In this document: positions 1 to 7,972 of the stretch, one piece after another
Layout of the letters: the number at the start of each line of letters is the position of its first letter
Numbering within the stretch: position 1 is the first letter of the stretch
From: Nitrosopelagicus sp964511265
GTDB lineage: Archaea; Thermoproteota; Nitrososphaeria; Nitrososphaerales; Nitrosopumilaceae
Reading direction: 5' to 3'
Assembly: GCA_964511265.1 (NCBI GenBank)
Contig: CAZEES010000017.1
Coordinates: 1 to 26,129, forward strand
DNA length: 26,129 nt
Position numbers and translations under genes: made by a program
The notes under the pieces: generated by a model
What the model saw: the letters and a program-made list of their open reading frames with translations, nothing else
Databases searched by the model: none
Told to the model about the DNA's origin: nothing

Positions 1-2
1 AA

Positions 3-365
3 GCAGCTGCAGAAGCAAAAGCAGCTAAAGAACAACTAGAAAAAGAACTGGCAGAAGCAAAAGCTGCTAAAGAAGAGATGGAGCGTCAAGAGGCAGCAGA
101 AAAAGCAAAAACCAATACTACTAAAACTGATCTGGCAGCTGAAATCCAAAAAGAGTTGCAAGAATTACGTGAACAATTACAAGAAATAGATAATGATGAC
201 GAAATTGATGAAACCTCTCAAAGTAAAATAATCATTGATACTTTGAAAAATGCAGTTGCCAAAGGTTGGACAAAAACCAAAACTGTTCAGGAGTTAAGAA
301 AATCTGCTAACCTGACTGTTAAAAACGCTCGGGAATATGCATCAGAAATCTTTGATACAAATTAA
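3..365 (+). CDS. C-terminal part of an Ala/Glu/Lys-rich coiled-coil protein (5' truncated by window)
   Basis: The reading frame is open from the first bases of the window, so the gene starts upstream; a Met at position 78 is probably internal. The visible 120 residues begin with a long Ala-Lys-Glu-rich heptad-like stretch (about the first 45 residues), which predicts a rigid alpha-helical coiled coil. An acidic linker (DNDDEIDE) follows, then a compact segment of about 45 residues with the pattern 'TLKNAVAKGWTKTKTVQELRK', which could be a small helical, possibly helix-turn-helix-like, domain. No catalytic motif is visible. I do not recognise the family; function unknown. The frame, composition and clean stop support a real gene. 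Confidence 0.75.
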   Translation, partial: AAAEAKAAKEQLEKELAEAKAAKEEMERQEAAEKAKTNTTKTDLAAEIQKELQELREQLQEIDNDDEIDETSQSKIIIDTLKNAVAKGWTKTKTVQELRKSANLTVKNAREYASEIFDTN

Positions 366-406
366 ATTCTCAAGTATTCCTTTTGGCATGATTTAATAAT
401 TGTTCC

Positions 407-733
407 ATGTCCACTTTTGATATGAGTAAGTGGGCTGATTTTGTTGTGAGTGGAATGAAGAAAGGCTCTGGTCTCGCAAACATAACTCATGTACAGATTC
501 ATGAAGATCTAGGTGATGAATTTGGAACACCTGAAATCATTGACAAAAAAACACTTGCATCACACATCAAAAAAGGAAAAAAATATCTCACTATATACAA
601 GAAAACTGAAACAGACTGGGAACCTGGCGAGATTGTAAATGCATATGTCCTAAATGGTGAAACACATATTCGAACTGATAATAATAAAGTGGAATCTGAT
701 AATCTTGGTACGTTGCCTGAGATTAAATCTTAA
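407..733 (+). CDS. Small DUF3892-like protein
   Basis: A protein of 108 residues if the ATG at 407 is used. The core resembles the DUF3892 family: an early 'ITHVQIHED' strand, a central 'KKTLASHIKKGKKYLTIYKK' segment, and a C-terminal 'HIRTDNNKVESDNLGTLPEI' that matches the family's 'yIrT..d....DNL..LP' ending. The biochemical role of DUF3892 is unknown. The start is uncertain: a TATA-like element (TTTAATA, 392-398) lies only about 12 nt before the ATG at 407 but about 27 nt before the in-frame ATG at 422, so a leaderless start at 422 (103 residues, MSKWAD...) fits archaeal promoter spacing better. No membrane segment or metal site is seen. The family call rests on pattern memory. Confidence 0.75.
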   Translation: MSTFDMSKWADFVVSGMKKGSGLANITHVQIHEDLGDEFGTPEIIDKKTLASHIKKGKKYLTIYKKTETDWEPGEIVNAYVLNGETHIRTDNNKVESDNLGTLPEIKS

Positions 734-764
734 TCTTTAGATAAGCCATCTTATTCCGTTATTT

Positions 765-3260
765 ATGGGGATTTCTAAAATAAATTATGATATTCAATTT
801 GAACCAATATTTTCCACTTTCACATTCAAAGGAATAGAAATTTTATCATTTAACACAACTTCCTCCAACAAATTTGTTCTAAACTGCGCTGAAATTGAAA
901 TCAAAAAATGTTACATTCTCTCTAAAAGTAAAACGATTGAAACAAAATTCAAACTTGATGCAAAGAATGAAACCATCTCTGTAACTACCAACAAAAAAAT
1001 TTCAGGAAAAATCAAACTTTGCATAGAGTATACTGGAATCTTAAATGACCGCCTACTTGGATTTTATCGAAGTAAATACACTGACCCTGCTGGTAAAACC
1101 AAATACATGGCTACCACCCAATTTGAGGCGGCCGATGCAAGACGTGCATTCCCATGCTGGGATGATCCATCAACCAAAGCTACATTTGATATCTCATTAT
1201 TGGTAGAGAAAAACTACATGGCAGTATCAAATATGCCTGTGAGGAAAAAACAAAATTTTGACTCCAAAATACTCTATGAATTCGAGCGTACTCCAATAAT
1301 GTCTACCTATTTGTTATACCTAGGTGTTGGTGAATTTGAGTATGTTGAAGATAAATTACGAAATATCCAAATCCGTGTTTTGACAACAAAGGGAAATAAA
1401 AAAAAGGCGAAACTCTCACTTGAATTAACAAAAAAGTTTCTAGGTGAATATGAAAAATACTTTGGAATAAAATATCCATTACCAAAACTTGACATGTTAG
1501 CTATTCCTGACTTTGCAGCAGGTGCAATGGAGAACTGGGGAGCAATAACGTTTCGTGAAACAATACTCTTGTATGATCCAAAAACATCTTCTACAAGAAC
1601 CAAACAATTCATAGCTGAAGTCATATCACATGAATTGGCACATCAATGGTTTGGTAATCTTGTTACAATGAAATGGTGGAACGACTTGTGGCTAAATGAA
1701 AGCTTTGCTACATTCATGGCTACAAAAATTGTAGACAAATTTTACCCTGAATGGGACTTGTGGGATCAATTTTTAGAAGATGCAATGAACACTGCAATGT
1801 CACTTGATGCATTAAAAACCTCACATCCTATTGATGTCAAAGTAAATCATCCTTCTGAAATTAGAGAAATCTTTGATTCCATCTCATATGATAAGGGCGG
1901 ATGTATTCTACGAATGCTTGAACACTTTGTAACTGATAAAAACTTTCAAAAAGGACTGCAAAAATATCTAAAAAAGCATGCATATTCTAATGCTGAAGGT
2001 CGTGATTTATGGAAATCCATTGGTGATGTTGCAAAAAAACCAATTGATAAAATGATGAAGACATGGATTAAACAAGTTGGCTTTCCAATTTTATCTGTTA
2101 AAAGAAAAGACTCGACAATCTACTTAAAACAAAGTCGTTATCTCTTGGAAGAGACAAAGGCAAGCAAAAAAGGAATCTGGAAAATTCCTCTGATTGTGGA
2201 TGAGGGTAATGCTGCAAGTTCCCACATTATGGACAAAAAATCTGATTCATTTAAACTCAAAAATAAAAATAGAAATTTTATCATTAATTCTGGCAGAACT
2301 GGATTTTATAGAATGGAATATGACTCTGAAATTCTGGAAAACCTTTCACTTCTCATTGATGAAAAAATCCTGAATTATGTTGACCGATGGAGTATACAAA
2401 ATGACTATTACTCACAATGTGTAACTGGAAAAAAGAAACTACAGGACTATCTTGACTTTACAAATGCCTATTTTGATGAAGATAACTACATTTCATCTCT
2501 AAATTTAGCCCAACATCTCTATTCATTATACTCATTAACTCACAAGGAAAAATTTTCCGATGAAATTAAGCAATATGCATTCAATTTCCTTAGGACCACT
2601 CACGACCGTTTGGGCTGGGATGCAAAAAAAGGAGAACCTCATACAAATGCACTACTTCGAAGCTTCGCAATATCTGGATTGGGTAAATTAGGGGATGAAG
2701 AAATTCTAAAAGAATCAAAAAGAAGATTTGATAAATTTTTGAAAAATCAGAATAGTTTATCAGCTGATCTACAAGAGACTGTATTTGTTTTAGTTGCATG
2801 GGATGGCAACGAATCTACGCACAAAAAATTTGTATCTCTATACAAAAAAGCAAAATCACAAGAAGAAAAACTCAGATTCCTTGCTGCAATGTGTAACTTT
2901 CAACAAAAGAATTTGCTACTAAAAACTTTGGAATTTACCCTTGGTCCTGATGTTCGTTCCCAAAATATCCAAATGCCAATAATGAGAATTGCTGCAAACC
3001 TTCATGGTAAAGATTTCTTATGGGGATGGCTCAAAAAGAATTGGAAAAAAATTGTCAAAAAGGCAGGAATTGGTAATCCATTATTAAATAGAGTTGTTGC
3101 AAGTATCGGTCAGGTAATTGTTGCAAAACAAGAAAAAGAAGTACGTCAATTCTTCAAAGCAAATCCGCTTAAAGGAACTGAGATGACTCTGGAGCAAACC
3201 ATGGAGCGAGTACGTGTTTCCTCAAAATTCCTAAATTCTATCAAAAAAGAGTTCTCATAA
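765..3260 (+). CDS. M1-family zinc aminopeptidase (tricorn-interacting factor F2/F3-like)
   Basis: An 831-residue gluzincin that removes N-terminal amino acids from peptides, probably in the cytosol and downstream of the proteasome; no signal peptide is seen. Motifs: the substrate-anchoring GAMEN at residues 253-257, zinc site HELAH at 289-293 with catalytic E290, the third zinc ligand E312 in WLNES (HEXXH-x18-E spacing is exact), and the transition-state tyrosine Y375 in 'SYDKGG'. The N-terminal part (1-200) is the usual beta-rich domain with 'RRAFPCWDDP'. The C-terminal 400 residues are the alpha-helical ERAP1-C-like domain. The length is normal for archaeal tricorn factors. A membrane-anchored gene begins at the base after its stop codon, so the two are probably cotranscribed. 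Exact substrate preference cannot be read from the sequence. Confidence 0.96.
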   Translation: MGISKINYDIQFEPIFSTFTFKGIEILSFNTTSSNKFVLNCAEIEIKKCYILSKSKTIETKFKLDAKNETISVTTNKKISGKIKLCIEYTGILNDRLLGFYRSKYTDPAGKTKYMATTQFEAADARRAFPCWDDPSTKATFDISLLVEKNYMAVSNMPVRKKQNFDSKILYEFERTPIMSTYLLYLGVGEFEYVEDKLRNIQIRVLTTKGNKKKAKLSLELTKKFLGEYEKYFGIKYPLPKLDMLAIPDFAAGAMENWGAITFRETILLYDPKTSSTRTKQFIAEVISHELAHQWFGNLVTMKWWNDLWLNESFATFMATKIVDKFYPEWDLWDQFLEDAMNTAMSLDALKTSHPIDVKVNHPSEIREIFDSISYDKGGCILRMLEHFVTDKNFQKGLQKYLKKHAYSNAEGRDLWKSIGDVAKKPIDKMMKTWIKQVGFPILSVKRKDSTIYLKQSRYLLEETKASKKGIWKIPLIVDEGNAASSHIMDKKSDSFKLKNKNRNFIINSGRTGFYRMEYDSEILENLSLLIDEKILNYVDRWSIQNDYYSQCVTGKKKLQDYLDFTNAYFDEDNYISSLNLAQHLYSLYSLTHKEKFSDEIKQYAFNFLRTTHDRLGWDAKKGEPHTNALLRSFAISGLGKLGDEEILKESKRRFDKFLKNQNSLSADLQETVFVLVAWDGNESTHKKFVSLYKKAKSQEEKLRFLAAMCNFQQKNLLLKTLEFTLGPDVRSQNIQMPIMRIAANLHGKDFLWGWLKKNWKKIVKKAGIGNPLLNRVVASIGQVIVAKQEKEVRQFFKANPLKGTEMTLEQTMERVRVSSKFLNSIKKEFS

Positions 3261-3677
3261 TTGATTGCTGCAAAAAATTTTCTAACTATTCTAATTGCAA
3301 CTATTGCAGTAAGCATTGTAATAATTTTAAATCCACTCCCTGATGGTGAATCTGATTTTAGTCACTTTACATTTGATGCTGTATATCTCAAAGATGACAA
3401 TTCTGTATTAATTACATTTGTAGATGAAACAGAGAAATCCTCGTTTGCAGTATTGGAAATTTTAGGTATGGAAAAAACGTTTCATAAGGAATTTGTTATC
3501 TCTGACTCGGCATTCACTCAAACAGTACCATTAGAAAAGATCCCAAAATATGGATGGAAGACCACTCCTGTTACATTAGAAATCACATATGACAAAACTA
3601 ACACTGTAAAAATGAAAACCGAGATATATGAAGAGGGTCAGCAACAACCTGAAATCATCATTGGGTATGATGATTAA
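3261..3677 (+). CDS. Membrane-anchored extracytoplasmic protein of unknown function
   Basis: A protein of 138 residues starting at a TTG codon directly abutting the TAA of the aminopeptidase gene (no gap), which suggests translational coupling in one mRNA. Residues 1-25 form one hydrophobic segment (NFLTILIATIAVSIVIIL) that works as an uncleaved anchor or signal peptide; the rest (about 110 residues) is hydrophilic, predicted beta-rich, and would lie outside the membrane. No cysteine pairs, metal motifs or recognisable domain. There is no in-frame ATG that would keep the hydrophobic segment, so TTG is the best start. The family is not recognised. Confidence 0.75.
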   Translation: MIAAKNFLTILIATIAVSIVIILNPLPDGESDFSHFTFDAVYLKDDNSVLITFVDETEKSSFAVLEILGMEKTFHKEFVISDSAFTQTVPLEKIPKYGWKTTPVTLEITYDKTNTVKMKTEIYEEGQQQPEIIIGYDD

Positions 3678-3708
3678 TTTCTAGTAAGGATGAATTTTAT
3701 AAAAAACT

Positions 3709-4137
3709 CTAACTGAATTCTTTTTTGAGATTTTTTAATGACTGTGCGTAAAAACTTGATAAAAACTCTACAAACTCGTCAAATTCCTTCTTTGTAGAAT
3801 CTGATGCAAAAAAAGACTCCCATGTGACTTTCACAGATTTACTCTTTATTTTTTCAATAGAAATTGTTGCATGATATGCGTTTAATGGCAATCCTGAAAC
3901 TGCTATGTATGAGAAATATTCTCTTGGTCTCCAACCTACAACATACTCTTCAACATTTGAACCATCTTCAAATGAAATTAATCTCTTAGCGCCTACTCCT
4001 TTTTTCTTCTCTCCTAAGACTTTTGTTGATTTTTGACCCTGCAGCCAATCTAATTTTGAAATTTTACTTATTTTTGACCATGCTTTTTCTAAATCTATAT
4101 CGATAGTTACTGATTTTTTTACTGAACCTGAATTCAT
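3709..4137 (-). CDS. SRPBCC (START/Bet v1-like) family protein
   Basis: A protein of 142 residues with the size and pattern of a single SRPBCC helix-grip domain: N-terminal strand 'KSVTIDIDLEKAWSKISKI', central 'VGAKRLISFEDGSNVEEYVVGWRPREYFSYIA', a strand 'VKVTWESFFAS', and a long amphipathic C-terminal helix. Such domains bind hydrophobic ligands or act as polyketide cyclase/dehydrase-like proteins; the ligand here is unknown. It is divergent from the coiled-coil gene at 4193, and both appear to use one palindromic TATA box. A second, unrelated-looking SRPBCC protein lies at 16497. Confidence 0.8.
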   Translation of the reverse strand: MNSGSVKKSVTIDIDLEKAWSKISKISKLDWLQGQKSTKVLGEKKKGVGAKRLISFEDGSNVEEYVVGWRPREYFSYIAVSGLPLNAYHATISIEKIKSKSVKVTWESFFASDSTKKEFDEFVEFLSSFYAQSLKNLKKEFS

Positions 4138-4161
4138 AATGTAATTAGAAAACTTCTCAAA

Positions 4162-4170
4162 TTTATATAA
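4162..4170. promoter_or_regulatory. Shared bidirectional TATA box between divergent genes
   Basis: The sequence TTTATATAA contains an 8-bp perfect palindrome (4163-4170). Its centre lies about 29 nt from the ATG at 4137 on the minus strand and about 26 nt from the ATG at 4193 on the plus strand. Both distances fit archaeal TATA-to-start spacing for leaderless mRNAs. No other TATA-like element is evident in the 55-bp gap, so one site probably serves both genes. Confidence 0.6.
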
Positions 4171-4192
4171 TTCAACTATTGATTATCTGATT

Positions 4193-5491
4193 ATGGTTTT
4201 TGGCTGGGGTAAAAAAAAGACAGTGGACTATGAAGAGCCAGTTGAGAAAGTTCATCCCATCTCTCAAACCATAACTTTAGATGAAATTCCAAAAGTTTTA
4301 GATGATTTGGTGATTCTTAGAAAAAAAACACTTGCAGCAGAAATAAAATCCCATAGAAATAGAATTGATCCCCAAAGAGAAGTTTTACTAAAAATTGCAA
4401 ATGAATTATACGAAGATGATCTAAACACTGATGATCTAGATCCCCATCTTCAAATAATGGTTAATCGGGGAAAAAAGGAAGTCATATCTTCAATAAAAAA
4501 AGAATTCGCCAATCCATTTCCTGAGATTAATTCCCCAGATGATGTGCCACGATTTAAAAAAGTTTCATCATCAGGAATAAAAAAAGTTGGCGACATGCTA
4601 GGTAAGCATTCTCGTGTGATACACATCTTGGCTAGTAAATATGCAAAAAAACTCAAAGAAGATCTTGAAAGTCTAACCCATGACCTAGGGGAAGTTGATA
4701 AATTAATTAATAATTTCTCTGCAACTGAAACCTTTGTTGAAGAAATTCTTGAACTTTTGTCTTCTCGAGAAAAGACATTACAAAAAATTTCAAAACAAAA
4801 TACACGTATGAATGAATTAATTGCTTCACTAAATGAGAAGAAACAAAAAATTGAAGAATTTCAAAATGCCATACAGGAGATTAAAAATTCCTCTGATTAC
4901 AAAACATATCTAGATATTAAATCTAAATTATCTAATCATGATTCTGAAGAAAAACAAATACGTCATCGTATGGATGATGAATTTACAAAAATCTCCAGAC
5001 CATTAGGAAAATTTGTTCACATATCTTCTCATGATAAAGAGCTTAAGGGACTAACAGCAAAACTGGCATCCACTCCATATGATGCATTAGACCAAAACAA
5101 CATTGTTGGCATTAGAAATATTCTTGATTCTATTATAACTGGAATTGACACTGGCTCTGTATCTGTTAAGGATGCCTCAAAATCCAAACAGAGTATAGAT
5201 GAAATTAAACGTGTAATCCCTTCATTAATTACTGAAAAGGAAACATTTGAAACAAAAAAACATGAATTAATTTCAAAACTTGAAAATTTTGATTTAAAAT
5301 CTCTTCAAAATGCAGAAAATGATCTAAACCGAGAAGAGCGCAACATTTCGGATATCTCATCTAAGATAAAATCATTTGAAGAAGAAACTCTTGATCTGAC
5401 AAACTCTTTGTCTACCCTACTACATAAAATAGAAACAAATCTCAAGGATGTGACATCTACATCTTACACAATTTCATTAGACAACAAATGA
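4193..5491 (+). CDS. Coiled-coil protein cotranscribed with JAMM protease
   Basis: A 432-residue protein without membrane segments. The N-terminal 60 residues start MVFGWGKKK and include 'ITLDEIPKVLDDLV'. From about residue 140 the protein is mostly predicted coiled coil (heptad-like 'LASKYAKKLKEDLESLTHDLGEVDKLIN', later 'EVDK', 'EEKQIRHRMDDEF'), broken around residues 270-330. It ends with another coiled coil. No Walker motifs, so it is not an SMC or Rad50 ATPase although it might be labelled that way by similarity of coils. Its stop codon overlaps the JAMM gene start (ATGA, 5488-5491), so the two proteins are translationally coupled and could work in one complex, the coiled coil perhaps acting as scaffold. 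Function not known. Confidence 0.85.
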   Translation: MVFGWGKKKTVDYEEPVEKVHPISQTITLDEIPKVLDDLVILRKKTLAAEIKSHRNRIDPQREVLLKIANELYEDDLNTDDLDPHLQIMVNRGKKEVISSIKKEFANPFPEINSPDDVPRFKKVSSSGIKKVGDMLGKHSRVIHILASKYAKKLKEDLESLTHDLGEVDKLINNFSATETFVEEILELLSSREKTLQKISKQNTRMNELIASLNEKKQKIEEFQNAIQEIKNSSDYKTYLDIKSKLSNHDSEEKQIRHRMDDEFTKISRPLGKFVHISSHDKELKGLTAKLASTPYDALDQNNIVGIRNILDSIITGIDTGSVSVKDASKSKQSIDEIKRVIPSLITEKETFETKKHELISKLENFDLKSLQNAENDLNREERNISDISSKIKSFEEETLDLTNSLSTLLHKIETNLKDVTSTSYTISLDNK

Positions 5492-5886
5492 TCTTTAAAA
5501 CAAAAAAACTAGAGCGCAGTGTTGTATTTCTTAATGAAACTCGTGATGGAATTCTCTCATATTCTAAAATTAATCATCCAGATGAAATGATTCTAATTCT
5601 AAGAGGTCATTCAAAAAAAGGCAAAATGTTTGTTGAAAGCTTAGTAGTTCCGCCTTTTAATGAAACAGGCCCTACTTTTGCAGGTTTTCCATCCAATCAG
5701 CTTCCATTTGATGCGGATTATATTGGAATGGTACATTCACATCCTGTAGGAACAGCTGAGCCCTCTTTGGAAGATTTGGATAACTTCTTTGGGCTAGTTT
5801 CAGTAATTGTAAAAGCTCCATATGATGATGAAGATATCTTTGCATGGGACAGTTCTGGAAACTCAATCCCAATACTAGATGAATGA
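5488..5886 (+). CDS. JAMM/MPN+ domain metalloprotease (putative desampylase-type isopeptidase)
   Basis: A 132-residue single-domain protein. The JAMM zinc motif is complete: H83-S-H85, seven residues, S93, two residues, D96 ('HSHPVGTAEPSLED'), preceded by a candidate catalytic glutamate E33 in 'HPDEMILILRG', which matches the family's E-x-x-x-L-x-x-G strand. Known archaeal JAMM proteins remove ubiquitin-like SAMP modifiers from proteins or process sulfur-carrier fusions. This protein is at the short end for the family. It overlaps the upstream coiled-coil gene by 4 nt. The JAMM fold call is strong; the substrate is inference. Confidence 0.88.
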   Translation: MIFKTKKLERSVVFLNETRDGILSYSKINHPDEMILILRGHSKKGKMFVESLVVPPFNETGPTFAGFPSNQLPFDADYIGMVHSHPVGTAEPSLEDLDNFFGLVSVIVKAPYDDEDIFAWDSSGNSIPILDE

Positions 5887-5936
5887 TTACATTAGTCAAT
5901 AAGCCTTATATTTGAAATTAGGATAATTTTCTTATA

Positions 5937-6266
5937 ATGATTAACTACAAGTCGTATTTGATATTCCTGTTTGCATCTCTTGCGGTAAGCATTGGCTTAC
6001 AAATGGTTCTTCCATTTCCATATGGATTGGGTGCAGCACTAGCTCTATTCATTGCATTCCCATTAATCTTGCGAAAAAGAATGATGAGTCGAATGAGAGG
6101 AGGATTTGGCTCTGGTTCTGGAACCTCCGGTGGATTTGGTGGAGGTCTATTTGGTCAAAATAGCGACAAGCCTGGAATAAAATATGAATGTCTTGTATGC
6201 CACAAAGTTTACAATGCACGAGAATGTCCACGTTGTGGCTCTACAATGAAGCGTGCAATGTTTTAA
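5937..6266 (+). CDS. Membrane protein with Gly-rich linker and C-terminal zinc ribbon
   Basis: A protein of 109 residues in three parts: residues 1-46 form two membrane segments with a short PFPYG turn; residues 47-82 are Arg-, Gly- and Ser-rich, flexible and basic near the membrane (RKRMMSRMRGG); residues 84-109 form a rubredoxin-like zinc ribbon with two Cys pairs (CLVC and CPRC). The topology suggests that the ribbon lies in the cytoplasm on a tether. A TATA-like element (CTTATATTTG, 5911-5920) about 23 nt upstream suggests its own leaderless transcript 50 bp after the JAMM gene. Role unknown; such ribbons bind nucleic acids or proteins. Confidence 0.85.
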   Translation: MINYKSYLIFLFASLAVSIGLQMVLPFPYGLGAALALFIAFPLILRKRMMSRMRGGFGSGSGTSGGFGGGLFGQNSDKPGIKYECLVCHKVYNARECPRCGSTMKRAMF

Positions 6267-6274
6267 GAGTCAAT

Positions 6275-6610
6275 ATGTCTCAAACAGATTTAGCATTAGA
6301 TGTAATTCGTAAGAAAGTTTTTTTCCACAATTCTGTAGACGTCTGGATATCCGCATGTGACGAAAAAAATACTGATTGGAAAAATACAGAAAATTATAAA
6401 AAATTCATAGCATACCTGCTAAAAAATAATCTACAACTCAAAGCATTTAATCTCTGTACCCATGAAGCAGGTGCAACTGAAGTAGAAAAAACAAAATTCA
6501 CCGACCTATTAGCTGAAGAAAAAACCACAAATCCGAATGCCGCAACCTACACTATCAAACTAAATGACAAATCAATTGATCTAATCCGAAAATTTAGCAT
6601 AACCGAATAA
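6275..6610 (+). CDS. Small conserved-looking hypothetical protein
   Basis: The open frame extends back to 6188, but that part overlaps the zinc-ribbon gene in another frame, so the ATG at 6275, eight bases after the previous stop, is the credible start (111 residues, MSQTDLALD...). It is soluble, with a predicted helical N-terminal half (DVIRKKVFFHN, TENYKKFIAYLL) and a C-terminal segment 'YTIKLNDKSIDLIRKF'. No recognisable domain, no membrane segment and only two cysteines. It is likely cotranscribed with the zinc-ribbon gene. Its stop codon abuts the end of the convergent permease gene without a gap. Confidence 0.75.
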   Translation: MSQTDLALDVIRKKVFFHNSVDVWISACDEKNTDWKNTENYKKFIAYLLKNNLQLKAFNLCTHEAGATEVEKTKFTDLLAEEKTTNPNAATYTIKLNDKSIDLIRKFSITE

Positions 6611-7972
6611 CTATCTTTTTAATTTTGGATTAACTATCGTATCTAGAGCATTTCCAATAAAAACAAACGCCAATCCTGTTATCGCAATTAAAATTCCTGG
6701 CGGAACAATCCACCACCAAAATCCTTGTGCTGCGGCTCCATACGTATTAGCATCATGTAGAATTTGCCCCCATGTGGGAAATGATGGATCTCCTAATCCT
6801 AGAAAACTCAACCCTGCTTCTGTAGTGATGGCTGCAGGGACTGAAATCGCTATGCTGGCAAATGCATATGGCAATAACTGAGGAAGAATATGTCTGAAAA
6901 TTATCTTCGAGTCCTTTTGACCCATTATCTTTGCTGCTTCCACATACTGTCTAGTCTTAATCTGTAGTGACATGCTACGTGAGACCTTTGCAATACCTAC
7001 CCAGCTAAAAATCATAAGAAAACCTATCATCAAAAATATACTATTGCTTATTGTAACTGCCAAAATTATCAAAAATGGCAATGCTGGCAATGCATAGATA
7101 ACATCATTAAATCGCATCATGGTCTCATCTGTCTTTTTTCCTTTATATCCGGAATAAACTCCATAAACTAATCCCACAACAACTGACCCGATTGATACTG
7201 AAACTCCAATGAAAAGCGCAAGTGGCGTACCCCAAAGTAATCCTACAGCTAAATCTCTACGAAGCTCATCTGTGCCCATTAGTCCAAATGCTTTTCCGCC
7301 CAGAATCATTTTTGATTCTAACACTTGTGCAGATTCGCCTATTCCATATGTGTCGATAATGAAAATGTAATCGCCTTTCTGAACCTGATTTTTATCTAGA
7401 TGTGAAAATATTATCTCAGTTGTACCTACAGAAAAATCAAATTGAAATTCATCTTTGTATGCATTTAGATTTTTCTTTATCATGCTATCAGTTGAGAAAT
7501 ATCTCTGACTGTGAATCGTATCTGTCTCTGAGTGTGGCAAAGAAGTAGATAATATCTCTAAAACAATCCCATCTGGGCGTATAATCTTAATCTGAATTAG
7601 ATGTGAATCTGAATATCTCGTTTTTGTTTCAAAAATAAAGTCACTTGGAAAATCATCATACTCAAAAGATACCCCGAACTGCTGAGAAACAAGAAAAATT
7701 CCATCTTCTTGTGACTCAAAAATTTCTGCATCAATAATCTTGTGCTCTGGAATCTTTTCTGAAGATAAAAGATTCACCCAACTTGGAATTGATGTCTTTG
7801 GATATGATATCCATTTCTCAGGATTATTCCATTCTTGAAATGTTGATGCAGGAATTAGTGCGATTGTTATGATAGATACCAAAACTAATCCTAGTAAAAT
7901 AAAAACGCCAGTTAATCCCAACTTGCTTTTTAGAAACTCTCTTTTAATTTCATTTGTAGAAACACTGCTCAA
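6611..7972 (-). CDS. Dipeptide/oligopeptide-type ABC transporter permease, DppC-like, with large extracytoplasmic insertion
   Basis: A protein of 453 residues, about 150 longer than a usual DppC/OppC. TM1 is at about residues 18-41. The permease core starts at 'FGLMGTDELRRD' (229-240), equivalent to the family's 'GTDxxGRD', followed by five TM segments. The cytoplasmic EAA loop that docks the ATPase is at 345-368 (EAAKIMGQ...ILPQLLP). Residues about 42-225 form a hydrophilic, beta-rich region that must lie outside the membrane; normal family members have only a short linker here. The start is TTG, overlapping the stop of the DppB-like gene (TTGA). No binding protein or ATPase gene is in the window, so those subunits must be encoded elsewhere. 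Substrate not determined. Confidence 0.92.
   Translation of the reverse strand: MSSVSTNEIKREFLKSKLGLTGVFILLGLVLVSIITIALIPASTFQEWNNPEKWISYPKTSIPSWVNLLSSEKIPEHKIIDAEIFESQEDGIFLVSQQFGVSFEYDDFPSDFIFETKTRYSDSHLIQIKIIRPDGIVLEILSTSLPHSETDTIHSQRYFSTDSMIKKNLNAYKDEFQFDFSVGTTEIIFSHLDKNQVQKGDYIFIIDTYGIGESAQVLESKMILGGKAFGLMGTDELRRDLAVGLLWGTPLALFIGVSVSIGSVVVGLVYGVYSGYKGKKTDETMMRFNDVIYALPALPFLIILAVTISNSIFLMIGFLMIFSWVGIAKVSRSMSLQIKTRQYVEAAKIMGQKDSKIIFRHILPQLLPYAFASIAISVPAAITTEAGLSFLGLGDPSFPTWGQILHDANTYGAAAQGFWWWIVPPGILIAITGLAFVFIGNALDTIVNPKLKR

Noticed and set aside
4193..5491. SMC/Rad50-type ATPase call for the coiled-coil gene
   Set aside because: No Walker A, Walker B or ABC signature is present; only the coiled-coil composition is shared.
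6188..6274. Longer N-terminus for the small gene ending at 6610
   Set aside because: This part lies inside the zinc-ribbon gene in another frame; the ATG at 6275, right after that gene's stop, is the sensible start.
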